DNA from: an uncultured Bacteroidales bacterium
GTDB taxonomy: Bacteria; Bacteroidota; Bacteroidia; Bacteroidales; P3
Assembly: GCA_937884485.1 (NCBI GenBank)
Contig: CALGCG010000131.1
Coordinates: 1 to 9,700, forward strand
Length of the DNA: 9,700 nt
Direction of reading: 5' to 3'
Shown here: piece after piece, positions 1-6,124 of the stretch
Layout of the letters: every line of letters begins with the position of its first letter
Numbering within the stretch: position 1 is the first letter of the stretch
Position numbers and translations under genes: made by a program
The notes under the pieces: model-generated
Database searches by the model: none
What the model was told of the DNA's origin: nothing
The model's input: the letters and a program-made list of their open reading frames with translations, nothing else

Positions 1-1
1 G

Positions 2-1975
2 GAGGTCACAGGTCAGCTGCGCTTTGACGCGCCGGCCATCGAGCGCCTGGGCGTACCGGCGTACAACTGGTGGAACGAGGCGCTGCACGGCGTGGGACGC
101 GCGGGGTTGGCCCGGGTCTACCCCATGCCCATCGCCATGGCGGCGACGTTCCGCCCCGGGTGGGTGCAGAATGTCTTTGCCGACGTGGCCGCCGAGGCAC
201 GCCAAAAGTACCGCGCCGCGCAGGACACTGGCGGCACGGGCGACTATACGGGACTCACCTTCTTCACCCCGAATATCAACATCTTCCGCGACCCGCGCTG
301 GGGGCGCGGCATGGAGACCTACGGCGAGGACCCCTACCTGACGGCCCGCATGGGGCTGGCCTGCGTCGAGGGTCTGCAGCACGGCTGGGAGGAGGACTGG
401 CAGGGGCGCCCGCTGCTCACCGCAGCCTGTCTCAAGCACTTCGCTGTGCACAGCGGTCCCGAGGGCACACGGCACGAGTTCGACAGCCGCGTCAGCGACC
501 GCGACCTCCGCACCACCTACCTGCCGGCGTTCGAATACATCATCAAGAACAGCGACGTCCGCCAGGTGATGTGCGGATACAACCGCCTGAACGGCAGCCC
601 CTGCTGCACCAACCGCCGCTTGTTCGACATATTAAGAAACGAGTGGCACTACAACGGCCTGCTGGTCACCGACTGCTGGGCGCTGAACGACGCCTACGAG
701 ACCGACACCGTGATTCCCCGCCACCGCACCCACGCCACCGCCGCCCTGGCCTACAGCGACGCCTTCGGGCGCGAGGTGGACCTCGAGTGCGGCAGCGGCC
801 TGCCCGCCCTGCGCGAGGCATGGAGCGCCGGCATCCTGCCGGCAACGAAGATTGACGAGCACGTGCGCCGCCTGCTGCGGGTGCGCCTGGCGGTGACCGA
901 CGAGCCCGTGCCTGCCGAAGAGGAGGTGTGCCGCGAGCCCGTGCCCTTCGGCATCGAACGCGCCTCCATGGTGCTTCTCAAGAACGACAACACCCTGCCG
1001 CTGGCCCGCGGCACCAGGGTCTACCTCGAAGGTCCCAACGCCACGGACACCCTCATGCCCTTAGGCAACTACAACGGCACCCCGGACCATACCGTTTCCA
1101 TCCGCGAAGGACTCCTGAACATCCGCGACGGCAAAGGCAACATGCTGCAGTTGGTCTCTACCGCCGACAGCGCCGACGTCATCGTCTATGCCGGCGGCCT
1201 CAGCCCCCAGCTGGAGGGCGAGGAGCTGCAGGTGGACGAGCCGGGCTTCTACCGTGGCGACCGCACCCAGATCGAGCTCCCGGCCTATCAGGTCGCCGAC
1301 ATCCGTCGGCTCAAGCAATCGGGCAAACCGCTGGTGCTGCTGCTCTGCACGGGCAGCGCCCTGGGACTGGAGGAGGTGGTGGACGAGGCTGACGCCATCC
1401 TCGTGGCCTGGTACGGCGGCGAAGACATGGGCAGCGCCGTGGCCTGGCAGATGTGCTTCCCCGCAGGCCGGTCCCTCTTCGGACGCCTGCCCGTCACCTT
1501 CTACCGCAACACACGCCAGCTGCCCCCCTTCGACGACTACGCCATGCAGGGCCGCACCTACCGCTACATGGAGGCCGAGCCGCTGTTCCCCTTCGGCTAC
1601 GGTCTGGACTATAGTTCCTGCCGCCTGGAGAAGGCCAGCTTCGACCCCGCCAGCCTCACCGTCACCGCCACCGTGCATGCCGACAGCTGCCGTATGCCCA
1701 AGTGCATCACCAGTCCCATCGTCCAGGTCTACCTCAAGAACCCCTCCGACCCCGACGGTCCGCGCAAACAGCTGGTAGGCGTTGGCGAAGGCCACCTCTT
1801 CGCCGGCACGAGCGACGAGGTCAGCATTCAGCTGGACCCCTTTTGGTTCCGCCAGTACAACCCCGCCACCGACCGCATGGAGGAACCCGCCGACGGCACG
1901 CAGATGACCCTGCAGGTAGGCTTCAGCAGTGCCGACAAAGACCTCGTCGACATCCCGTTCACCTACCGAATTTAG
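2..1975 (+). CDS. Glycoside hydrolase family 3 beta-glycosidase (xylosidase/arabinosidase-like), 5'-truncated
   Basis: The reading frame is open from base 2, so the gene begins before the window; 657 codons are visible. The GTG at 92 is internal, because family-conserved sequence (AIERLGVPAYNWWNEALHG) lies upstream of it. The (beta/alpha)8 domain shows KHFAVHSGPEG and RHEFDSRVSDRDLRTTYLPAF, then MCGYNRLNG. The candidate nucleophile is Asp in LLVTDCWALND (codon 671-673). The second alpha/beta domain has GEELQVDEPGFYRGDRT, where one of the Glu residues is a likely acid/base, and GRLPVTFY. PLFPFGYGLDYS leads into a C-terminal fibronectin-III-like domain. The WNEALHG motif is typical of the xylosidase/arabinosidase branch of GH3, so release of terminal xylose, arabinose or glucose from oligosaccharides is inferred; the exact substrate cannot be read. 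The signal peptide is outside the window, and perhaps 70-100 residues are missing. The stop TAG is at 1973-1975. Confidence 0.93.
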   Translation, partial: EVTGQLRFDAPAIERLGVPAYNWWNEALHGVGRAGLARVYPMPIAMAATFRPGWVQNVFADVAAEARQKYRAAQDTGGTGDYTGLTFFTPNINIFRDPRWGRGMETYGEDPYLTARMGLACVEGLQHGWEEDWQGRPLLTAACLKHFAVHSGPEGTRHEFDSRVSDRDLRTTYLPAFEYIIKNSDVRQVMCGYNRLNGSPCCTNRRLFDILRNEWHYNGLLVTDCWALNDAYETDTVIPRHRTHATAALAYSDAFGREVDLECGSGLPALREAWSAGILPATKIDEHVRRLLRVRLAVTDEPVPAEEEVCREPVPFGIERASMVLLKNDNTLPLARGTRVYLEGPNATDTLMPLGNYNGTPDHTVSIREGLLNIRDGKGNMLQLVSTADSADVIVYAGGLSPQLEGEELQVDEPGFYRGDRTQIELPAYQVADIRRLKQSGKPLVLLLCTGSALGLEEVVDEADAILVAWYGGEDMGSAVAWQMCFPAGRSLFGRLPVTFYRNTRQLPPFDDYAMQGRTYRYMEAEPLFPFGYGLDYSSCRLEKASFDPASLTVTATVHADSCRMPKCITSPIVQVYLKNPSDPDGPRKQLVGVGEGHLFAGTSDEVSIQLDPFWFRQYNPATDRMEEPADGTQMTLQVGFSSADKDLVDIPFTYRI

Positions 1976-1996
1976 GTGTCGTATACATGGTAACAC

Positions 1997-2037
1997 CAAG
2001 AAAAACAAAGGGGTACCGCACTAAGCCGTACCCCTTT
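1997..2037 (-). terminator. Rho-independent terminator of the lipoprotein genes, possibly bidirectional
   Basis: The perfect 10-bp inverted repeat AAAGGGGTAC (2007-2016) and GTACCCCTTT (2028-2037) encloses an 11-base loop. Read on the minus strand, the stem is followed by TTTGTTTTTC, a good U-tract, 20 bases past the stop of the lipoprotein gene that ends at 2058. On the plus strand the hairpin lies 31 bases after the GH3 stop but has only TTT after it, so it may serve both convergent genes with unequal strength. Confidence 0.8.
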
Positions 2038-2057
2038 GCCATTAATAACACATTTGA

Positions 2058-3026
2058 TCATTCGTCGCGGACCAGCGAGAAGTGAGCGTTGATGGACTTC
2101 TGGTCGATGGCCGAGCGAAGGTTGAACACCTTTCGCTGAGGCAGATAGCCCGGCTTCTCACAAGTAATCTCAATTTGCACGTCGCCCGAATTATTATAGG
2201 TAAGTCCCTTAATATCAAAAGTCTCCGTTGACTCGTAAGGTGTTGTGGCTTTGTAGTTCTTGTTCGTATTCTTCACGTCGGGGGTTGACGAGATAATACG
2301 CCAGTAAACGTCTGCGCCAGCCGGACGGGAGGTTACCTCCCAAGAAAGAACGGTGTGTTCTAGAGCCGTGTTGCCGTCCCCATGGACGGCCTTGTCCTTT
2401 TCGGTATCGGCGGACTTGGAACGATGCAGGAAATAGGCGATGCGATCCCAGTCGATATCTTCCAAGGCAGTGGCATAGGCAGTATTGATGACGGAGGATG
2501 CTGTAGCATAGTTATTGCCGGCGCCACGGGTTGAGGCGCGACCGCTGACACCGACAGTGGGATAAACCTGACGGTTGTCCTGGTCATAGACAGCAACGTC
2601 CATCGTAACGGTGGCAGACCAACCAATGCCGTCGAGCCAACTGACGTTGAAGGTCTTGATGGTAACGGCCATCATGTAGTCGGAAGAAATATCACTGTCG
2701 AGACGGAACCCCATGGTGCGCATATACCGACGAATGCTTTCGTTGACAAAGAAGGGGACTTCGGGATTGACGCTGACAGAGGGCTTGGTTGTGATGTAGT
2801 TGTCATGTTTGTTGATGATGTCGCTGCTGGTGCGACCGTCCTTGACATTAATGCGAATGCCATAGTCAAGATTGACATAGATATTTGAACGTGGATTTGC
2901 AGTTAAGTCAAGGTTGACCACCTTAGGAGGGTCAACAACGGTGACGGTTTTTTTCATGGTACCGCACGAGACGAGCGCCACACATACCATAAGGCCGATA
3001 AACAAGTTTTTAAACAATTGTCTCAT
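2058..3026 (-). CDS. Predicted lipoprotein, 322 aa, with a PEGA-like C-terminal domain
   Basis: The N-terminus is a lipoprotein signal: MRQLFK, a hydrophobic stretch, then the lipobox LVSC with Cys21 as the lipidated residue. The residues after it (GTMKKT) lack the acidic surface-export signal known in Bacteroidetes, so the protein may face the periplasm. Residues about 88-200 form an alpha/beta region (PFFVNESIRRYMRTMGF, then DYMMAVTIKTFNVSW) that loosely resembles YajG-type lipoproteins; this is a resemblance only. Residues about 226-304 (WEVTSRPAGADVYW ... TTPYEST ... ITCEKPGYLP) have the V-x-S-x-P-x-G-A-x-V, TP and GY pattern of PEGA-like domains, which are small beta modules often found in envelope proteins. 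It starts 9 bases after the stop of the upstream lipoprotein gene, so the two are very likely one operon. No Shine-Dalgarno sequence precedes the ATG. Function unknown; G+C content is lower than in the flanking genes. Confidence 0.85.
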   Translation of the reverse strand: MRQLFKNLFIGLMVCVALVSCGTMKKTVTVVDPPKVVNLDLTANPRSNIYVNLDYGIRINVKDGRTSSDIINKHDNYITTKPSVSVNPEVPFFVNESIRRYMRTMGFRLDSDISSDYMMAVTIKTFNVSWLDGIGWSATVTMDVAVYDQDNRQVYPTVGVSGRASTRGAGNNYATASSVINTAYATALEDIDWDRIAYFLHRSKSADTEKDKAVHGDGNTALEHTVLSWEVTSRPAGADVYWRIISSTPDVKNTNKNYKATTPYESTETFDIKGLTYNNSGDVQIEITCEKPGYLPQRKVFNLRSAIDQKSINAHFSLVRDE

Positions 3027-3035
3027 AATGTAAGA

Positions 3036-3581
3036 TTATTTGGTGTTTTTAAGACGAACGGGTTTTCCGGAAACGGTGGTGATATAGGTAATAACCGAGC
3101 CACGTTTGGTTTCTTCCACACCTGTGGACACAACAGGTTCGATGATGCCGTCACCTCCTTGTTCCTTGACAATGTTGATAAGACGATAAATGGCCATACG
3201 GAGGGCGAGGTCACCGGGCTGCTCATGGTCCAGATTATATCCATTCTGGGAGAATAGGTAACCCGCACGGACAACTCCTTTGATGGTGACGGTAGAGGTG
3301 CCGGTTTTGGGGTCCTTTGTAACTTTCAGTTCGAACGTTCCGTCGGGGTCTTTGGCAGTCCAGGAGGTGTTGTCAAATTCCACTTCAATACGGGCAGAAG
3401 CCTCGACACGTGCCAACACGTCATAATCTTTATTAGTAAGGTTCAGTTCTTCAAAAGAAACAGCCTTGATTGAGTTCACAGCTTGGGGAATAACTGTACG
3501 GCTAGTGGAGGCACATGATGTAATAAACATCATAGTGGCAGCAGCCATGCAGGAAAGCAGGATTCCTTTCTTCATTATCAT
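3036..3581 (-). CDS. Predicted small lipoprotein, 181 aa, function unknown
   Basis: The lipoprotein signal is clear: MKKGILLSCMAAATMMFI followed by the lipobox ITSC, with Cys23 lipidated if translation starts at 3581. A second ATG two codons in (3575), giving MKKGILL, is an equally good or better start. The mature part carries SFEELNLTNKDYDVLARVEASARIE in its first third, a beta-rich middle (TFELKVTKDPKTGTSTVTIKG), and a C-terminal third with a helix (DLALRMAIYRLINIVKEQGG) followed by DGIIEPVVSTG and two strands. I do not recognise the family with certainty; small Bacteroidetes lipoproteins with a helix followed by a (D/A)GIxEPxx segment exist, but no function is established here. It is the first gene of a two-gene operon with the lipoprotein that starts at 3026. 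A possible promoter lies about 350 bases upstream (3932-3962); no closer consensus promoter is visible. Confidence 0.82.
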   Translation of the reverse strand: MIMKKGILLSCMAAATMMFITSCASTSRTVIPQAVNSIKAVSFEELNLTNKDYDVLARVEASARIEVEFDNTSWTAKDPDGTFELKVTKDPKTGTSTVTIKGVVRAGYLFSQNGYNLDHEQPGDLALRMAIYRLINIVKEQGGDGIIEPVVSTGVEETKRGSVITYITTVSGKPVRLKNTK

Positions 3582-3663
3582 TGTTACCAGTTATATACCA
3601 TCGGTACATCGGTTTTGGTTAATGAAATTGTTTGCGAGGCCTTATCCAGTTCGGAATGTGCAT

Positions 3664-3845
3664 AAAAAAAGCGTGGCCCATTTCGCTTTCATTGGAATCT
3701 TTGAGGTCTTGGACTACCTGATACTTCCCAATTACAACGCTAAAGCCCACGCCAAAGGCGGGAGCGTCGCTGCTTTACATTTTGGAAGTATCATTTGAAA
3801 GTGTCCAAGTTTCAAAGATTCCCGTGTTAAGCTACTTCGCTTTTT
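3664..3845 (-). ncRNA. Candidate rod-shaped structured RNA (6S-like architecture), strand tentative
   Basis: Nested complementary arms are centred near 3755-3758. They are AAAAAGCG (3666-3673) with CGCTTTTT (3838-3845); GGAATCTTTGA (3694-3704) with TCAAAGATTCC (3812-3822); CTTGGAC (3708-3714) with GTCCAAG (3803-3809); TGATACTTCC (3719-3728) with GGAAGTATCA (3784-3793); ACGCT (3737-3741) with AGCGT (3763-3767); and an apical GCC-AAA-GGC (3751-3759). All order correctly into one long hairpin of about 180 bases with asymmetric internal bulges. On the minus strand the element ends in a small GC-containing hairpin (AAAGCG ... CGCTTT) and a run of seven T, like an intrinsic terminator. Length, a rod shape closed by its own ends, and bulges between stems are features of 6S RNA; the identity is inferred from shape only. 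Alternatives are a plus-strand RNA, a miniature inverted-repeat element, or a leader structure of the lipoprotein operon. Confidence 0.5.
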
Positions 3846-3931
3846 CCTATTTTAAATGCACATGTTACATTTATGCACTCTATTTCATCGGCATTGTCAT
3901 TTAGTTAATATTTCCGTTCAAATTCTGAATG

Positions 3932-3962
3932 CAAAATTACACATTATTTCCGACATGGCAAA
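3932..3962 (-). promoter_or_regulatory. Bacteroidetes-type promoter reading leftwards
   Basis: On the minus strand, TTTG (3962-3959), a 19-base spacer and TAATTTTG (3939-3932) match the -33 TTTG / -7 TAnnTTTG pattern of the Bacteroidetes primary sigma factor. Transcription would begin near 3925, giving a leader of about 345 bases before the lipoprotein gene at 3581 that would include the rod-shaped element. It could instead serve that RNA alone. No other TAnnTTTG on the minus strand was seen between 3582 and 3931. Confidence 0.55.
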
Positions 3963-3996
3963 ATCGAATATTCACCTGCGTGGAAAAAGGCCATTT

Positions 3997-4082
3997 CTGC
4001 GCAGTCAAATGTGCGATATTTTACAAAAACTGCGCAGTCCAGTGCGCAGTTTTTGGGGGAAAGTGCACATTTGAGTGCGCAG
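3997..4082. repeat. Concentric 86-bp dyad with four TGCGCAGT copies upstream of the fucosidase gene
   Basis: The outer arms CTGCGCAGTCAAATGTGC (3997-4014) and 4065-4082 are complementary at 17 of 18 positions. The inner arms AAAAACTGCGCA (4025-4036) and TGCGCAGTTTTT (4043-4054) are perfectly complementary around the loop GTCCAG. Both pairs share the same centre (4039.5), with 10 unpaired bases on each side between them. TGCGCAGT occurs at 3998, 4031, 4043 and 4076, spaced 33, 12 and 33. The right outer arm covers the expected -33 side of the fucosidase promoter, so it may be an operator. The inner hairpin, with A-tract and T-tract, also resembles a bidirectional terminator. Confidence 0.75.
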
Positions 4083-4098
4083 TTTTAAATATTTTTTG

Positions 4099-4106
4099 TA
4101 CCTTTG
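4099..4106 (+). promoter_or_regulatory. -7 box of the GH29 fucosidase gene
   Basis: TACCTTTG matches the Bacteroidetes -7 consensus TAnnTTTG. The nearest TTTG upstream (4070-4073, inside the dyad) is 25 bases away, longer than the usual spacing of about 19-21, so the -33 element is weak or absent. The transcript would start near 4112, giving a leader of about 65 bases to the ATG at 4177. Confidence 0.55.
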
Positions 4107-4176
4107 CAATGAAACACGAGCGTCGAAAAGCATGGGAATAAACAGACACAAAGGATATTAAACGAATAATAGTCAT

Positions 4177-5469
4177 ATGAAATACAAAACCCTTCTGGCG
4201 GCAGCCATTTTAACAATTAGCACTTTCAACCTTCAGCCTGCCCGTGCGCAGCACGACAGTATCCCGGAGAGCGACCCGGCCATCGTCGGGCGCATCGGCG
4301 AGTGGCAGGACCTGAAGTTCGGCTTCATGATGCATTGGGGCATCTACGCCCAATGGGGCTGCGTGGAGAGCTGGAGCATCTGCAACGAGAGCTGGATCAC
4401 CCGCGAGCGCATCGGCGCCGACGGACGCCCGATCCGCGGCACCAAGGACGGCGACTACTACGGGTACAAGCAGGCCTACCAGGCGCTGAACCGAACCTTC
4501 AATCCCCGGCACTTCGCCCCGCAACAATGGGCCGCGGCGGCCAAGAACGCCGGCATGAAGTACCTCGTTTTCACCACCAAGCACCACGACGGCTACTGCA
4601 TGTTCGACAGCCGCTACACCGACTACACCAGCATGCACAGCCCGGCGAAGACCGACTTCACGCGCGCCATCGTCGACGCCTTCCGCAAGGAGAACATGTG
4701 GATAGGCCTCTACTTCAGCAAGCCCGACTGGCACTGCGACGACTACTGGGCCCACGAATGGGCCACGGCGGACCGCAACGTCAACTACTCCATCGCCGAC
4801 CACCCGGAGCGCTGGCAGCGCTACCAGGAGTTCACCTACAACCAAATCCACGAGCTGACGCACAACTACGGCCCCGTGGACATCCTCTGGCTCGACGGCG
4901 GCTGGGTGCGTCCGGCCTGGAGCGTCAACGACGAGACACGCCCCTGGCTGGGCTGCAGCGGCCAGGTGCAGGAGCTGGACATGCACCGCCTGGCCTCCAT
5001 CGCCCGCGAGCGCAATCCGCAGACCCTCATCGTCGACCGCAGCGTCGGCGGCCGCTACGAGAACTACCGCACCCCCGAGAAGCAGGTGCCCGACACCCTC
5101 CTCCCCTACCCCTGGGAGACCTGCATGACCATGGGCGACAGCTGGAGCTACGTGCCGAACGATAACTATAAAAGCACCAAGACCCTCATCCACATGCTCT
5201 GCGACGTCGTGGCCAAGGGCGGCAACCTGCTGCTCAACGTGGGCCCCGACCCCGACGGCAACCTGCCCGCCGAAGCCCTGCAGCGCATGGAGGAGATGGG
5301 CCGCTGGCTCGACAAGAACGGCTACGCCATCTACGGCACACGTCCCCTCTACCCCTACTGCGACGGCAACAAGCGATATACACAATCGAAGGACGGCCGC
5401 CACCAGTACGAAATCACCCTCCTCGACGAGTACCCCTACGCAACTGTTAAAAAACTGAAGAAGAAATAA
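4177..5469 (+). CDS. GH29 alpha-L-fucosidase, exported
   Basis: This 430-residue protein would hydrolyse terminal alpha-linked L-fucose from glycans by the retaining mechanism of GH29. A signal peptide (MKYKTLLAAAILTIS ... ARA, cleaved near residue 24-25) sends it to the periplasm; there is no lipobox. Family motifs run in order: FGFMMHWGIYAQWG (residues 48-61, with His53), YLVFTTKHHDGYCMFDS (129-145, with the His136-His137 pair), and VDILWLDGGW (234-243), where Asp240 is the expected nucleophile. The acid/base is probably a Glu in RYENYRTPE (293-301), Glu301 or Glu295. GGNLLLNVGPDPDGNLP (348-364) closes the catalytic domain. At 430 residues it is essentially a catalytic domain, without the extra beta-sandwich or carbohydrate-binding domains of longer members. 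The linkage preference cannot be read. The start has no Shine-Dalgarno sequence. G+C rises sharply after the signal-peptide codons. The methionine sulfoxide reductase gene follows after 169 bases. Confidence 0.95.
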   Translation: MKYKTLLAAAILTISTFNLQPARAQHDSIPESDPAIVGRIGEWQDLKFGFMMHWGIYAQWGCVESWSICNESWITRERIGADGRPIRGTKDGDYYGYKQAYQALNRTFNPRHFAPQQWAAAAKNAGMKYLVFTTKHHDGYCMFDSRYTDYTSMHSPAKTDFTRAIVDAFRKENMWIGLYFSKPDWHCDDYWAHEWATADRNVNYSIADHPERWQRYQEFTYNQIHELTHNYGPVDILWLDGGWVRPAWSVNDETRPWLGCSGQVQELDMHRLASIARERNPQTLIVDRSVGGRYENYRTPEKQVPDTLLPYPWETCMTMGDSWSYVPNDNYKSTKTLIHMLCDVVAKGGNLLLNVGPDPDGNLPAEALQRMEEMGRWLDKNGYAIYGTRPLYPYCDGNKRYTQSKDGRHQYEITLLDEYPYATVKKLKKK

Positions 5470-5486
5470 ACCTCCCCGCCTACCGG

Positions 5487-5620
5487 CGGAAATCTTGGAA
5501 ATCTTGGAAATAAGATTCTTTCAGATTTAAAAAGATTTTCGCTGAGCGGCAAAGCAAATCCTGGAAATCAAGCAGAATCCTTTTATTTCCAAGATTTCCA
5601 GGATCTCGCGAAGCGGGAGA
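5487..5620. repeat. Inverted-repeat element between the fucosidase and msrC
   Basis: The left arm 5496-5519 (TGGAAATCTTGGAAATAA then GATTCT) is complementary to 5574-5600 except for a three-base insertion on the right side. The left side also carries a tandem 9-base repeat, AAATCTTGG twice (5490-5507), and related ATCCTGGAAATC text recurs at 5559-5570. The interior has the near-palindrome CGCTGAGCGG (5540-5549), and the right edge has TCTCGCGAAGCGGGAGA (5604-5620), a small GC hairpin. Both strands lack long T-tracts outside the arms, so an intrinsic terminator is not evident. It looks like a dispersed intergenic (REP or MITE-type) repeat, but copy number elsewhere cannot be seen here. Confidence 0.65.
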
Positions 5621-5638
5621 CAGTAAGAAAAAACACAA

Positions 5639-6085
5639 ATGACCAAGGAAGAGAAATACATCGCCCTGCTGCCGCAGGCCAAAGCCCTCTGCGAAGGCGA
5701 GAGCGACACGATAGCCAAGATGGCCAACATCAGCGCTTTGCTGCATCAGGAGTTCGGGTTCTGGTGGACGGGGTTCTACAGAGTCGACAGGAATGAAGAA
5801 CTAATCCTCGGTCCCTTCCAAGGCCCCCTGGCATGCATGCACATAGGCTACGGCAAGGGCGTCTGCGGCACCGCCTGGAAGGAACGCCGCACGGTGGTGG
5901 TGCCCGACGTGGAGCAGTTCCCCGGCCACATAGCCTGCAGCAGCGAGAGCCGCAGCGAGATAGTGGTGCCCGTGTTCAAGGGCGAGGAGGTCGTCGCCGT
6001 GCTCGACATCGACAGCCGCCACCTCGCCACCTTCGACGCCACCGACCGCCGCTACCTGGAGCAGTTCGCCGCCCTCATCGCATGA
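5639..6085 (+). CDS. msrC: Free methionine-R-sulfoxide reductase (GAF-fold fRMsr)
   Basis: The 148-residue cytoplasmic protein is one GAF domain and would reduce free L-methionine-(R)-sulfoxide to methionine using thioredoxin-type reductant. The family signature is nearly complete: FWWTGFYRVD (41-50), LILGPFQGPLACMHIGYGKGVCGTAW (55-80, described in part), DVEQFPGHIAC (90-100), SEIVVPV (106-112) and VLDIDS (121-126). Cys66, Cys76 and Cys100 have the same 10- and 24-residue spacing as Cys84, Cys94 and Cys118 of the E. coli enzyme. Glu107, Asp123 and Asp125 align with its substrate-binding Glu125, Asp141 and Asp143. The residue after Cys100 is Ser, where many members have Asp; this is a minor deviation. 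It ends right after the GAF fold, as short family members do. It may be co-transcribed with the fucosidase 169 bases upstream, since no consensus promoter is visible in that gap, but a functional link is not apparent. Confidence 0.93.
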   Translation: MTKEEKYIALLPQAKALCEGESDTIAKMANISALLHQEFGFWWTGFYRVDRNEELILGPFQGPLACMHIGYGKGVCGTAWKERRTVVVPDVEQFPGHIACSSESRSEIVVPVFKGEEVVAVLDIDSRHLATFDATDRRYLEQFAALIA

Positions 6086-6124
6086 TGGAGAGGCGGCATG
6101 ATGCCCCTCCCCAGCCTCCAAAAC

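Larger units (their letters stand above)
3582..4176. other. Divergent intergenic region without a convincing gene
   Basis: This 595-base A+T-rich stretch separates the leftward lipoprotein operon from the rightward fucosidase. Its parts are listed separately: rod-like RNA candidate 3664-3845, minus-strand promoter 3932-3962, concentric dyad 3997-4082 and plus-strand -7 box 4099-4106. I see nothing definable in 3582-3663 or 3846-3931. Bases 4107-4176 are the likely leader of the fucosidase mRNA. Short plus-strand frames here (for example 3856-4074 and 3929-4141) run through the dyad, lack recognisable motifs and are not called as genes. Confidence 0.7.

Noticed and set aside
1061..2008. 315-codon minus-strand frame opposite the GH3 gene
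   Set aside because: Antisense shadow; it also runs across the terminator hairpin region and shows no motifs.
3682..3843. TTCGCTTT direct repeat at 3682-3689 and 3836-3843 as a target-site duplication of a mobile element
   Set aside because: The copies are not at equal distances from the inverted arms (4 versus 13 bases), and the outer arms of the rod include or overlap them, so base pairing explains them better than insertion.
3998..4083. CRISPR-like array from four TGCGCAGT copies
   Set aside because: The repeat is only 8 bases, the spacing alternates 33-12-33 and the intervening sequences are complementary to each other, which defines a dyad rather than an array.
3466..4141. Short plus-strand frames at 3466-3798, 3856-4074 and 3929-4141
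   Set aside because: They run through the rod-like element, the dyad and the start of the lipoprotein gene, have no recognisable motifs or initiation context, and their codon use is unlike the real genes.
4210..5403. 397-codon minus-strand open frame opposite the fucosidase
   Set aside because: Low-complexity antisense translation (Val/Ala/Gly/His rich); the plus strand has the complete GH29 motif set.
2..5469. Polysaccharide utilisation locus containing GH3 and GH29
   Set aside because: There is no SusC/SusD pair, regulator or shared transcript in view, and two opposed lipoprotein genes separate the enzymes.
5480..5746. Minus-strand frames across the intergenic repeat and the start of msrC
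   Set aside because: Their translation (LGNKRILLDFQD-type text) simply reads through the inverted repeat and the antisense of msrC.
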